64,000 nt of DNA, from NCBI GenBank assembly GCA_036405135.1, contig DASWYF010000036.1, positions 1 to 64,000 on the forward strand. The letters are read 5' to 3'. The notes under the pieces are model-generated. The model saw nothing but the letters and a program-made list of their open reading frames with translations. It did not search any database and was not told the origin of the DNA. The DNA is from Verrucomicrobiia bacterium. Its GTDB lineage: Bacteria; Verrucomicrobiota; Verrucomicrobiia; Limisphaerales; JAEYXS01. Positions 52,179 to 61,632 of the stretch are shown here, piece after piece (the stretch's first letter is position 1; the number at the start of each line of letters is the position of its first letter). The translations under genes and the position numbers were made by a program.

Positions 52179-53642
52179 TTAACTCCGCATCCCCGCCGCT
52201 TCCGTCTCTTCGATAGCCGCCTGATGAGAATGCCGCGTATGATAATGCGGCGCCTTGTCGCGTGCCTTCTGCCCCAGACCACCTGAGAGAATCGTCCGCA
52301 CCGTGTCCAGCAGGATGAACAGATCCAGCAACAGACTCATGTGCTTCATGTAATACAGGTCGTACTCGAGCTTCTTGCGCGTATCCTCGATGCTCGCCCC
52401 ATACGGATACTTCACCTGCGCCCACCCCGTGATGCCCGGCTGGATCATCAACCGCTCTTGAAAATACGGGATGCGTTCCGCCAACTGCGTGACAAATTCC
52501 GGACGCTCCGGACGCGGCCCCACCAAAGACATCTCCCCCTTCAATACATTGAGTAACTGAGGAATCTCATCGATCCGGTACTTGCGCAGAAAATCGCCTA
52601 CTGGCGTTACTCGCGGATCTTTATCTTTTGCCCATTGCACCCCCGCTGCCTCGGCATCAACTCTCATGGAGCGCAATTTCAGCATCTCAAATTTCTGCCC
52701 GAACCGCCCTGACCGCACCTGCCGGTAGAAAATCGGCCCCTTGCTCGTCAACCGCACCAGCAGCATTCCGATCAGGAATGGGATGGAGAGCGCCACCAAT
52801 ACCAGCAAGGAAAATACGATATCGAACGCCCGCTTCATCTTGCGGATATAAGTCAATCGCGGCGAACCGCTCGCTGCTAACAACCAGGCGGGCGTCACCA
52901 ACACCAGCGGTATGAACTGGTAAAACTCCTCACACATGCTGATCAACGGCATCACGATCACCCCAGAATAACGCAACTCAGAGAACTGACGGAAGTTTTC
53001 CGGCGAGGTGATGCAACTCTCCGCACACACCACGCGCCTGACGTCTTGCCGACGCACGATCTGTGGCAGGTCGGCAATCTTGCCCAGCACCTTCAAGCCT
53101 TCGCCGGGATGGTAATCCGCCGCCGCGACCACGCCCACCAATTCCAATCCTGGCTCCCAAAGGCGACGGTTCAACATCAACTCATGCTCATCATCCAAGC
53201 TCGTCAGGATCACCACCATCCGTTCGCGAAAACTTTCTTCCCGGTGTCGTATATACGAATAGTACACCCCAAGACACACCACCGCGATCACTGCTCCCAG
53301 CGCCATCGCACCACGACCAATCCCAGCCACTTGGAACAGATAAAAGAAACCCAACATCAGCACTGCTGAAAGCGTCACCGCTCCGCTCACCGCCAGCACC
53401 CGGCTCACTGGATTGCTGGGGATGCCGTGAAAAGAGTAAAAACCGAAGATATACGCCACACAGGAATAGAATGCCCCCCCAAGGAAAATCCCCGCCCAGT
53501 GATCCATTACCGCCAGCATCCACTCCTCTTGAAAACGCAGGATGAACGCCACCAAAAACGCCGCGATAAATATCGCCATGTCCACAACGAATCGTTGTGA
53601 CACGCGTCCAAAATGTCGGCTTTCAATTCCGTTGGTTACCAT
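52179..53642 (-). CDS. Polyprenyl-phosphate sugar-1-phosphate transferase (EPS initiating enzyme)
   Basis: A 487-residue membrane protein that starts polysaccharide synthesis by linking a sugar phosphate to undecaprenyl phosphate. The N-terminal half has four membrane helices (MAIFIAAFLVAFILRF, GIFLGGAFYSCVAYIFGFY and two more), then a Rossmann-like domain, then a fifth helix (RAFDIVFSLLVLVALSIPFL). The C-terminal catalytic domain has GPIFYRQVRSGRFGQKFEML, FLRKYRIDEIPQLLNVLKGE, MSLVGPRPERPEFV and PGITGWAQVKYPYG. The layout fits the sugar transferases associated with EpsB/PEP-CTERM-type loci. It probably initiates the glycan built by the neighbouring enzymes. Confidence 0.93.
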   Translation of the reverse strand: MVTNGIESRHFGRVSQRFVVDMAIFIAAFLVAFILRFQEEWMLAVMDHWAGIFLGGAFYSCVAYIFGFYSFHGIPSNPVSRVLAVSGAVTLSAVLMLGFFYLFQVAGIGRGAMALGAVIAVVCLGVYYSYIRHREESFRERMVVILTSLDDEHELMLNRRLWEPGLELVGVVAAADYHPGEGLKVLGKIADLPQIVRRQDVRRVVCAESCITSPENFRQFSELRYSGVIVMPLISMCEEFYQFIPLVLVTPAWLLAASGSPRLTYIRKMKRAFDIVFSLLVLVALSIPFLIGMLLVRLTSKGPIFYRQVRSGRFGQKFEMLKLRSMRVDAEAAGVQWAKDKDPRVTPVGDFLRKYRIDEIPQLLNVLKGEMSLVGPRPERPEFVTQLAERIPYFQERLMIQPGITGWAQVKYPYGASIEDTRKKLEYDLYYMKHMSLLLDLFILLDTVRTILSGGLGQKARDKAPHYHTRHSHQAAIEETEAAGMRS

Positions 53643-53895
53643 AGCTTAATACGACTCCGCTAGTATCTAACACTTTCACCCTACGCTCTCACCCTCATAG
53701 AACAAGCAAAAATCACGCGGTATTGCATTTTGCCAAGCCCCTCCCTTTCAAGAACTTAAAAACCTTCTCTTTTTTCACGGATCAACTCAAGCCCAGACAC
53801 GCCATCAAAGGAATTCCTCACTCCTTTCCGGTTCGAAATATCGGCAACCTCTGTAATGGCTCTGGTTTCTGTTATTTGTTATTTTGTCCCAATCC
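53643..53895. other. AT-rich divergent intergenic region
   Basis: Some 250 bp between the initiating sugar transferase (minus) and the first of the three paralogues (plus). It is AT-rich and should hold promoters for both. I cannot place a convincing pair of boxes and see no gene. Confidence 0.4.
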
Positions 53896-55263
53896 ATGAG
53901 TGTGGCGACCAACTTCAAACCAAAACCAAACCGTTCTCGCGTATGGATTATTCCCATCACTGGCCTGGTCATCTTTGCTCTTTTGCTAGGCTGGCACGCT
54001 TTTAAGCGGAACCTTACCGAGCAGGAATTCGCCGCCCAGATCGCCGCCATCCGTGCCCAAGGCTATCCCACCTCCGCCGCTGATCTGGATGCCTGGTATC
54101 CCGAACCACCCGTCGCGGATAACGCCGCCCTTGTTTACGGTACCGCTTTCAACCAGATCACCGGCGTTCCGCCTTCCACCCCATGGTTCGATACCCAGTC
54201 CAGCAGCAACATCCTCTCTCGCACCAACCCCATTCCCCCTGCCGCCCGCTCAGAACTCGCCAGCTTGGTCGCCTCCAACCAAGCCCCCCTTAAACTGCTC
54301 CACGATGGCGCGCGTCTCCCCTCCTCACGCTACCCCATAAACCTCAGCGGCGGCTTCAATGCCACTTTCAGTCATCTCAATGGATTAAAAAATGCCACCC
54401 GCGTGTTGACGTATGAAAGCCTGGACCACGCATTGAATGCCCGCCTGGCCGCTTCCATTGATTCCCTCATCGTCTCCTTGCGCGTCGGCCATTCCTTGTC
54501 GAATGAACCCGTCATCATCTCCTCCTTGCTTCAATGTGCCGCCTATACCCAGACCGCCACTTCCTTGGAGAATATTTTGTCCCGCGCCAGCTTTGATCCT
54601 TCCACTGTCAAACCCCTGCTGGACGAAATCCTCCGTGCCGAACACTCCCTCCATCCCCAGCGCGCCTTCGCCGGCGAGCGCGCCATCGGTCTCGACGCCT
54701 TTGGGAACAGCGTCCAGATATTTGGAGCCAATATGAACTCCCCAGCCGCCTCTTCCAGCCCCTCCTTCGGCACCAAATTGACCGCCAGCGCCTATGATGC
54801 GCTCCTTAAAGAATCCGACCGCCGCACCTACCTGGAGGTCATGGAGGAATATATTTCCGCCTGCACCAACGAAGTCACCCGGCTGAATCCCGCCTTGAAA
54901 GAAGCCTCTGCCTCATTCAATCAAAAACTCGCCAACACATATCCCCTGCGCATGCTCCTCACGCGCATGATGCTCCCTTCACTGGAAAAGGCTGGAGAAC
55001 GTCACGTGACGACCATCGCCCAACTTCGCCTTGCCCGCCTCGCATTGATCCTCCAATCCGGGCCACATCCCGAATCCCTGTCCGCTCTCAACGAAATCCC
55101 CCTGGACCCTTTCGATGGCAAACCCCTCCGCTACCGCCGCACCGAAACCGGCTTCATGATCTGGAGCATCGGCCCTGATGGCATCGACCAAGGCGGCAAA
55201 CCCAGACAGAAAAACTCCGGCGACGCCTACGATCTCGTCTTCACCGTGGAAAAATCACCCTGA
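53896..55263 (+). CDS. Membrane-anchored protein of unknown function, paralogue 1 of 3
   Basis: A 455-residue protein from the ATG at 53896; a TTG at 53884 is also open. It has a short basic N-terminus, one membrane helix (VWIIPITGLVIFALLLGWHA) and a large helical exported part. A conserved segment after the helix reads QIAAIRAQGYPTSAADLDAW. The C-terminal domain is PLDPFDGKPLRYRRTETGF, MIWSIGPDGIDQGGKP and DLVFTVEK. That end resembles the C-terminal calcium-binding loops of GspG-type pseudopilins (DPW-GxPYxY, WSxGPDG), although no prepilin signal is present. The next two genes are clear paralogues in the same operon. Function is unknown. Confidence 0.8.
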   Translation: MSVATNFKPKPNRSRVWIIPITGLVIFALLLGWHAFKRNLTEQEFAAQIAAIRAQGYPTSAADLDAWYPEPPVADNAALVYGTAFNQITGVPPSTPWFDTQSSSNILSRTNPIPPAARSELASLVASNQAPLKLLHDGARLPSSRYPINLSGGFNATFSHLNGLKNATRVLTYESLDHALNARLAASIDSLIVSLRVGHSLSNEPVIISSLLQCAAYTQTATSLENILSRASFDPSTVKPLLDEILRAEHSLHPQRAFAGERAIGLDAFGNSVQIFGANMNSPAASSSPSFGTKLTASAYDALLKESDRRTYLEVMEEYISACTNEVTRLNPALKEASASFNQKLANTYPLRMLLTRMMLPSLEKAGERHVTTIAQLRLARLALILQSGPHPESLSALNEIPLDPFDGKPLRYRRTETGFMIWSIGPDGIDQGGKPRQKNSGDAYDLVFTVEKSP

Positions 55264-55281
55264 CTTTGCTAACTCTGAAGT

Positions 55282-56649
55282 ATGGAGACCACCAGTGCAT
55301 CCACCAATTCCTGGTTTCGCCGCCACCGCTTCGCCGTCCTCGGTTGGGGCGGCATCATTCTGTTCACGCTGTTACTCGTCAGTTACACCCAATTCCAGAA
55401 CTGGCGATCACGCCAGAAAATGGCGGCCCAGCTCGCTGCCATCCGTGCCCAAGGGCTCCCTGCTTCTACCGCAGAGTTGAATGCTTGGTATGTCGAACCT
55501 CCCGTCAATCAAAACGCCGCTACCATCTATTTGAGCGCCTTTCCCCTGATGGTCGGCATTCCGCCCACCGGCCCATGGTTCGATAGCTATTCCAAAAGCA
55601 ATATCTTAAGCCGCACGAACCCTATTCCCGCTCTAGCCCGCGCTGAACTGGCCAGGGTGATCTCTTCCAATCAGAACGCCCTTAAACTGCTTTACGAGGG
55701 CAGCCAGCTTTCCACCGCGCGCTATCCAGTCAATTTGACTGCCGGTTATAACACCCTGTTGCCCCACGCTACCCAGCTCCGAGACGCTGTGCGTCTCCTT
55801 TGTTTGGAATCACTCCATCACACTGTGGAAAACCATCCACAAGCCGCCATTGATTCGCTCATCGTTTCCTTGAAGGCAGCTTCTTCTCTGTCCGATGAGC
55901 CGACGCTCATTTCGCACCTCGTTCAGATTGCTGGATATTTCACCACCTGCACAGCCTTGGAAAACATCCTGAACCGCACTGCCCTTCCTCCATCCCTCTT
56001 GAAGCCTTTGCTGATGGAGCTGGAGACTGCTGAAAACGCTCTCAACCTGCCTCGCGCCATGACGGGTGAACGCGCCATGGCCTTGGAAATCTTTAACAAT
56101 TCGCAACGAATCGCTAAGGCTTCATTCGAGCAATCGCTCATCTCTTCTTTTTATGAAATCACCGGTTTGAATGAGCAGGACTTCGCCCTGCATACAGTGT
56201 TGATGGAGCAATCCATCGCCGCCAGCGGAAAGCCCGCTGAACAGATAACCGCCGCCTTCGCAGAAGTGGATAAAGCCCTGCGCATACAGGTTGCCGATGC
56301 GAAATTGCGACTGAGGATCACCCGCATCACCATTCCAGCTCTTCTCAAGGCAGGTGAAAGAAATGTGACGGCACGCGCGTATCTTCGCCTCGCCCGCGCG
56401 GCCCTGCTGCTGCATATCTACCAATCGGAACACGCCGGTGATCTCCCCGAAAACCTCACCTCCATCCCCGGCATTCCTCTCGATCCGTTTGATGCCAGCC
56501 CGCTTCGTTACCGGAAAACCGCCACAGGCTTTGACCTCTGGAGCATCGGTCCTGACGGCCTCGATAATGACGGGAAACCTCGTAAAAAAGGCAGCTACAA
56601 GGATGATTATGACATCCTCTTCACCGTAGAAAAAGCACCCTCACCTTGA
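55282..56649 (+). CDS. Membrane-anchored protein of unknown function, paralogue 2 of 3
   Basis: 455 residues, starting 18 bp after paralogue 1. The membrane helix (FAVLGWGGIILFTLLLVSY) is followed by QLAAIRAQGLPASTAELNAW and a WFDSYSKSNILSRTNPIP segment shared with paralogue 1. In the middle is a repeated motif around AIDSLIVSLKAASSLSDEPT. The C-terminus has IPLDPFDASPLRYRKTATGF and LWSIGPDGLDNDGKP, then a charged YKDDYDILFTVEK end. Helix and ends are best conserved; the helical middle diverges. It is probably cotranscribed with both neighbours. No catalytic residues can be recognised. Confidence 0.82.
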   Translation: METTSASTNSWFRRHRFAVLGWGGIILFTLLLVSYTQFQNWRSRQKMAAQLAAIRAQGLPASTAELNAWYVEPPVNQNAATIYLSAFPLMVGIPPTGPWFDSYSKSNILSRTNPIPALARAELARVISSNQNALKLLYEGSQLSTARYPVNLTAGYNTLLPHATQLRDAVRLLCLESLHHTVENHPQAAIDSLIVSLKAASSLSDEPTLISHLVQIAGYFTTCTALENILNRTALPPSLLKPLLMELETAENALNLPRAMTGERAMALEIFNNSQRIAKASFEQSLISSFYEITGLNEQDFALHTVLMEQSIAASGKPAEQITAAFAEVDKALRIQVADAKLRLRITRITIPALLKAGERNVTARAYLRLARAALLLHIYQSEHAGDLPENLTSIPGIPLDPFDASPLRYRKTATGFDLWSIGPDGLDNDGKPRKKGSYKDDYDILFTVEKAPSP

Positions 56650-56661
56650 CCGTTGAGCAGC

Positions 56662-58071
56662 ATGGAACCATCCACCCAAACAACCGGCTCCTGGCTCCGC
56701 CGCCATCGCCTCGCCGTCTTCGGCTGGGGCGGCATCCTTCTCTTCATCTTGCTACTCTTGGCGTTCAGCCTGTTCCAACGCCACCGCACTCAAGGTAAAA
56801 TCAACACCAAGCTGGCCGCCATCCGCACCCAAAACCTGCCCACTAACCTGGCTGAACTGGATACTTTTTACACCCACATCCCCGATGCGGATAACGGAAC
56901 CGTCTTGCTGCTACAATATCGGAATCACTACGTAGAATGGGACGAAATCTATGCTCCTTGGATTGGCGATCTGTCCTCCAACAGTGTCATGTACGTGACG
57001 AACCCCATCACGCCTGCGGCTCGTGCAATTTTGCAAGGCATCATAGTCAGCAATCAAACTGCATTGCGCCTCATCTACGATGCTGTCGCCAAACCAAAAT
57101 GGCGCTATCCGGTGGACCTGAACCAAGGAGCCACCAATCTGTTACCCGACTTGATTGAGCCGAAGAAAATCACCAAGTTGCTTCGCGTAGAGTCTTTGCA
57201 TCATCTCGCTGAAGGCCGGCATTCTGCAGCATTGAAATCTATCGGTGTTTCCTTCCAGGTTTCCGACTCCTTGGCTGGCGAACCAACGCTTATCTCTTTC
57301 TTGGTGCGTAATGCCTGCCTCAGCGTTTCAGAGAGCAGTCTTGAAATGCTCCTTCAACGGGATGGATTTCCATCACCTGATCTCGCCAGCCTGCAACAGA
57401 TGATTGCCGATTCAGAAAGCAAAACCGATCTCCTGCGGATACTTCATGGCGAACGCACCTTTATCATTGGTTCATGGCATGAACCCGCTGGCCAGCAACT
57501 TTTCACTTCCTCCACCCCCTTCGATACTTGGCCACCTCCTCTGCAAAAATTCGGATGGGCCGTTTACGAAAGTGGCGGCGCTAAATCAGCCGACTTGCTG
57601 AACTTCCTGTACATCTGCGAAGAACTGGAGGCCATCCTTAAATTGGATCCAATGACTGCCTTACAACAAACCCGGACACTTGAAGATCGTTTCATACCAT
57701 TAGGCAAGCCAAGCATGGATATGATCGCCACCGCCTACCTTACCCCCATCATGTTAAGCATGGTTGAGAAACATGCCGGATTGATCACCCGCCTGCGCAT
57801 CACCCAAACTGCCCTCGCCATCGAACGTTTCCGCATGGAAAACAAGAGCCTGCCAAAAAAACTTGGCGAACTGACTCCTCAATATCTGAAAGCACCCCTT
57901 CTTGATCCCTTTACCCAATCTCCCCTGCTCTATCGCATCACCAAAAAAGGCTTTCGCGTCTACAGCACTGGCGAAAACGCCCAAGACGACGGTGGGTTCA
58001 CTCGCTCAGAAAAAGAAACTCCAGAGAATGACGACATCGTCTTCACCGTGGAAAGGACCTCAGCCCGCTGA
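56662..58071 (+). CDS. Membrane-anchored protein of unknown function, paralogue 3 of 3
   Basis: 469 residues from the ATG at 56662, 12 bp after paralogue 2. The helix region RRHRLAVFGWGGILLFILLL is nearly identical to that of paralogue 2, while the body is the most divergent of the three. The C-terminal part keeps LLDPFTQSPLLYRITKKGFR and ENDDIVFTVER, but the WSIGPDG motif is changed to YSTGENAQDDGG, losing part of the loop. This suggests relaxed constraint or a changed role. It ends 65 bp before the convergent ftsZ. Function is unknown. Confidence 0.8.
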   Translation: MEPSTQTTGSWLRRHRLAVFGWGGILLFILLLLAFSLFQRHRTQGKINTKLAAIRTQNLPTNLAELDTFYTHIPDADNGTVLLLQYRNHYVEWDEIYAPWIGDLSSNSVMYVTNPITPAARAILQGIIVSNQTALRLIYDAVAKPKWRYPVDLNQGATNLLPDLIEPKKITKLLRVESLHHLAEGRHSAALKSIGVSFQVSDSLAGEPTLISFLVRNACLSVSESSLEMLLQRDGFPSPDLASLQQMIADSESKTDLLRILHGERTFIIGSWHEPAGQQLFTSSTPFDTWPPPLQKFGWAVYESGGAKSADLLNFLYICEELEAILKLDPMTALQQTRTLEDRFIPLGKPSMDMIATAYLTPIMLSMVEKHAGLITRLRITQTALAIERFRMENKSLPKKLGELTPQYLKAPLLDPFTQSPLLYRITKKGFRVYSTGENAQDDGGFTRSEKETPENDDIVFTVERTSAR

Positions 58072-58091
58072 ATCTTAAACAGCGTCGCCTT

Positions 58092-58118
58092 ATCTGCGCT
58101 GATCTGCGTCTATCTGCG
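58092..58118. repeat. Short ATCTGCG repeat between convergent genes
   Basis: ATCTGCG occurs three times at exact 10-base spacing (58092, 58102, 58112), between paralogue 3 and ftsZ. It looks like one of the dispersed repeats common in this kind of genome. Confidence 0.6.
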
Positions 58119-58136
58119 GTTGAAAATTCAGCCAAC

Positions 58137-59423
58137 TCAATTCAGCAAAATCCCCCGCCGGATATACGTCGGCACATCCAGATCCTCACCCTTATGGATC
58201 GTCGGCTCGCTCTTCTCAAAACGTCCCTTAGACACCACTTCCAGCGGCAATTGTTGCTGGAACGCGCTCGCATTCTTCCGGCGCCGCCCGCCCTTCGCCT
58301 GCAAAAGCTCCTGTGTCTTCTCGGCAGAAAACTCCGGTGCCGGAGCCACGAAGCGTTGCGTATGCTGCAACGATTCCGCACGACGCAGGAAATGCGTCTG
58401 CATCTCCGGCGCATCCGCCGCCACACTGCGCGGTATCTCGATCTTGTCCGGCGAAGCAGGTGCATCCACCTGGAAACGCGACGCCACCAGCGTCACGCTC
58501 AAGCGCTCGTCATAATGTGAATCGATCGCCGCACCTAGGATCAGATGCGCGCCTTCAGCATGGCGGTTCACTTGCTCCATGATGCGGTTCACTTCCGCCA
58601 TCGAAAGATCAGAACCGCCCATGATGCTCACCAGCACGGATTGCGCACCCGTCAGCATCTCGCCGCCTTCCAGTAGCGGACTCGCCAAGATCTTCTCCAC
58701 GATCTCCTTCGCCCGTTGAGGACCAGTCGCCTCTGCCGTGGCAAAAAAACTCTCCGCATGACGTCCCTTCAAGGCTGAGCGCAAGTCCGCAAAATCGATA
58801 TTGATCAACCCCGTCTGCGTCACGAGCCGCCAGATGCCGCGCACACCGTCCGCGATCAATTCATTCGTGAACTCGAACGTGTTCACCAAACTCGTGTTCT
58901 CATCGATCAACTGAAACACCTTCTGGTTCGGCAGACAAATGACACCATCCGCCTCAGCCTTTAAATGTTCCAAGCCCAGCAAAGCCTGCTTGCGACGGCG
59001 ACTGCCTTCGCAATCGAACGGCAACGTCACCACCGCCAGCACCAAAGCGCCCGCTTCCCGTGCGATGCGTGCCAATACCGGACTCGCCCCCGTACCCGTG
59101 CCACCACCCAGACCAGCCACGATGAACACCAAATCCGCTCCCGTGCACATCGCCTTGAGCTGTTCCTCATCCGCTTCCGCCGCCGCTTGTCCCATTGCCG
59201 GATCACCTCCCGCTCCCAATCCACGCATGTCTGCTGCACCCAGCGAATGCTTGTCCGGCACCGGGCAAGCCACCAGTGCTTGCGAATCGGTGTTCAGCAC
59301 CGTGAGTTTCGCGTCACCAGGCGGATTCACCAGCAACCGCGTCAACGCATTGCCGCCAGCACCACCCACGCCAAAGACACGGATCGTCAGCGCCTTGTTT
59401 CCGCTTATATCTGAGAAGTTCAT
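58137..59423 (-). CDS. ftsZ: Cell division protein FtsZ
   Basis: A 428-residue tubulin-like GTPase that forms the division ring. The N-terminus has IRVFGVGGAGGNALTRL, and the GTP-binding signature GGGTGTG is at residues 106-112. The T7 catalytic loop is INIDFADLRSALKGR. A variable linker follows the GTPase core, and the C-terminal peptide DLDVPTYIRRGILLN is the expected FtsA-binding tail. It is last in the visible dcw operon, 18 bp after ftsA, and faces the paralogue triplet. Confidence 0.97.
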   Translation of the reverse strand: MNFSDISGNKALTIRVFGVGGAGGNALTRLLVNPPGDAKLTVLNTDSQALVACPVPDKHSLGAADMRGLGAGGDPAMGQAAAEADEEQLKAMCTGADLVFIVAGLGGGTGTGASPVLARIAREAGALVLAVVTLPFDCEGSRRRKQALLGLEHLKAEADGVICLPNQKVFQLIDENTSLVNTFEFTNELIADGVRGIWRLVTQTGLINIDFADLRSALKGRHAESFFATAEATGPQRAKEIVEKILASPLLEGGEMLTGAQSVLVSIMGGSDLSMAEVNRIMEQVNRHAEGAHLILGAAIDSHYDERLSVTLVASRFQVDAPASPDKIEIPRSVAADAPEMQTHFLRRAESLQHTQRFVAPAPEFSAEKTQELLQAKGGRRRKNASAFQQQLPLEVVSKGRFEKSEPTIHKGEDLDVPTYIRRGILLN

Positions 59424-59441
59424 ACGGATATCAGTTATGGG

Positions 59442-60671
59442 TTAGCCGCGCCGTCCCGGCATCAACGAGCCAAAGGTTTCTTTGATTCCAGAGAACAGAC
59501 TGCCCTTGCCCGTCTTGTTCTTCTGCTGCAACGAACCGAATTTCACCAACCCAATAGTCGTCGCGAATTCCGCCTGCTTCAGCGCATCGCTCAAACCGCT
59601 GATTGAGCAAGCCTGCCCCAGCATCACCGGCATCTGGAACACCCGCTCCGCCAAGTCTTGGATGCCCGGAATGCGTGCCCCACCACCACAGATGATCACG
59701 CCCGCGCGCAGATACTCATGCAACCCTTGCCGCGCTAAATCTTGGTCTATGAGCTGCAACGTCTCCTCGATGCGCAACGACATGATGCGACGCAGATGAT
59801 CGCAATTCACCGTGCGCGCCGGCAGACCGACCTCATTGCTCAACGCGATGGATTTGCCGCGCAACGCATCTTCCATGATCGCCCCACCATGCTCAATTTT
59901 GAGTTGCTCCGCACGACCGAGCGGCAATTTCAGACCATACGCCAGATCATTCGAGATATGGTCACCACCCACCGCCAGCACCCCCGTATGCTTCACCACG
60001 CCGTTGTTGTAGACCACGTATTCCGTAGTGCCAGCACCCATGTCGATGACCAGTGCGCCTAATTCCTTCTGCGTGTTGTTCAACACTGCCAACGATGAAG
60101 CCAATCCGCCAAACACCACCTCTTCTACCTCGAGCTGCAATCCTTTCACCGTGCGAATCGAGTTCTTGATGCGGTTCAGATTGCCATGAATCACATGTAC
60201 ATCGATCTCCACGCGCGCACCGAGCATACCTACCGGATTCTGGACACCGCTCTGCCCATCCACCGTGAAATGCTGGCGGATGGCATGCACCACATAATTC
60301 TCTGCGGGCAGATTAACCGCCTTCGCATTACGCACCACATCCTGCACATCATCCTCATTGATCTCACGATCCGCCGAAACGACCGGATGCACACCATGAT
60401 TGTTGAAGCCGCGGATATGGCTGCCCGTCACGCCCAGATACACGCTGCGGATCTCCACATCAGCCATCTGCTCTGCTTCCACGATGGCATTGCGGATATC
60501 CTCCTCGGTGACGGTCGCGTCCGTGATCTCACCCTTGCGCACACCGCGAGACTTCGATTGGCCGATGCCGATGACGCTCAGCGCGCCGTTCTCGTTCAAC
60601 TCGCCGACGGCAGCACACACCTTGGAGGTGCCGATCTCGAGGCCGACTATGATGTTGGCGGAATCAAACAT
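59442..60671 (-). CDS. ftsA: Cell division protein FtsA
   Basis: A 409-residue actin-like ATPase from the ATG at 60671, which overlaps the ftsQ stop by 8 bases. It tethers FtsZ to the membrane and recruits later division proteins. Motifs are IIVGLEIGTSKVCAAVGEL (phosphate 1), the SHI-type segment VTGSHIRGFNNHG, GALVIDMGAGTTEYVVY (phosphate 2) and VIICGGGARIPGIQDLAERV. The last residues, GSLFSGIKETFGSLMPG, are amphipathic, as expected for membrane binding. Confidence 0.96.
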   Translation of the reverse strand: MFDSANIIVGLEIGTSKVCAAVGELNENGALSVIGIGQSKSRGVRKGEITDATVTEEDIRNAIVEAEQMADVEIRSVYLGVTGSHIRGFNNHGVHPVVSADREINEDDVQDVVRNAKAVNLPAENYVVHAIRQHFTVDGQSGVQNPVGMLGARVEIDVHVIHGNLNRIKNSIRTVKGLQLEVEEVVFGGLASSLAVLNNTQKELGALVIDMGAGTTEYVVYNNGVVKHTGVLAVGGDHISNDLAYGLKLPLGRAEQLKIEHGGAIMEDALRGKSIALSNEVGLPARTVNCDHLRRIMSLRIEETLQLIDQDLARQGLHEYLRAGVIICGGGARIPGIQDLAERVFQMPVMLGQACSISGLSDALKQAEFATTIGLVKFGSLQQKNKTGKGSLFSGIKETFGSLMPGRRG

Positions 60672-61623
60672 TCTTTTTGCGGGTTCGGGTGGTTTTGGGC
60701 TTGGGCGCGGGGATGGGCGCATCCGAGCGTTGCGCGTAAAGCATGGGGACGTTGTTCGTCACCGAAAGGTCCAGCACTCCCAACCGCTGGCCGACACGTT
60801 GCGCGTAATCAAACGCCATGCGCCAGCGCTGGAACTGCCCTTCAAAATCTTTCAATCGGAACACCACTTCATTCCCCTGCAAAGTGGAGACCTTCAGCAC
60901 CTCCGGCTCCGAGACATCTACCTGTTTCAAATCTACTAAGCCAAACATCGGCGAATTCTCAAACGCCACCACCAGCTTCAACGCATCCTGGATCTGCGGC
61001 ACTTCCAGCAGCTTGCCCGGACGCAATTCACTCGCTGGAACACCCGTGATTGTCGGGAACCATTCGCCTGCTGGAGTCGGTTCCGAACGCAGATTATTGC
61101 CCACCGGCAGCATCACAAAACCATTCGCATCCAGATGATAGATAAACGGCTCATAACGGTTGCTGTTCACCGGACGGCGCAACGTATAGACCTGCGCCAC
61201 TGGCACACGCTCCGTAACACGGATGCGCAAGCTGGAGGGTAACACGCGCTCCACCGACACATGCTGGATCATCGGCGCAAGTTCCAGATAGTCCTTCACT
61301 TGCTTAAGATCGAGCGCGAGCAGATTGGCGTTCGTCTTGATTTGCGACCACGCCCGGATCACATCCGGTGAAAGCACACCATCCGTCTTCACATCCACCG
61401 TCTTGATGGCGAAAGCATCATTCTCATACACCAGGCGGTCCATGCACCACTCGCCGCCACGCCAGATCGCCAGGCCACCGATGATCAGCGTCAGGCACAC
61501 CGCGATCACGCCGCTCGCCAGCTTCAGGCGCTCTTTACGCACCTGTTCAGAGCGCAGCTTCACCTCCAGCACGTTATCGCGCTTCAGCCGCCGGTTCTTA
61601 GTTTGTTTGCCAAAAAACATCAT
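60664..61623 (-). CDS. ftsQ: Cell division protein FtsQ/DivIB
   Basis: A 319-residue bitopic membrane protein. A basic cytoplasmic tail of about 35 residues is followed by one helix (LASGVIAVCLTLIIGGLAIW), then a POTRA domain (FAIKTVDVKTDGVLSPDVI, HVSVERVLPSSLRIRVTERV) and the beta domain. FtsQ links FtsB/FtsL to the divisome. The C-terminal tail is longer than in many and ends in a basic RTRKKNV. Its end overlaps ftsA; ddl ends 9 bp before it. Confidence 0.93.
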   Translation of the reverse strand: MMFFGKQTKNRRLKRDNVLEVKLRSEQVRKERLKLASGVIAVCLTLIIGGLAIWRGGEWCMDRLVYENDAFAIKTVDVKTDGVLSPDVIRAWSQIKTNANLLALDLKQVKDYLELAPMIQHVSVERVLPSSLRIRVTERVPVAQVYTLRRPVNSNRYEPFIYHLDANGFVMLPVGNNLRSEPTPAGEWFPTITGVPASELRPGKLLEVPQIQDALKLVVAFENSPMFGLVDLKQVDVSEPEVLKVSTLQGNEVVFRLKDFEGQFQRWRMAFDYAQRVGQRLGVLDLSVTNNVPMLYAQRSDAPIPAPKPKTTRTRKKNV

Positions 61624-61632
61624 TGTCGTTCC

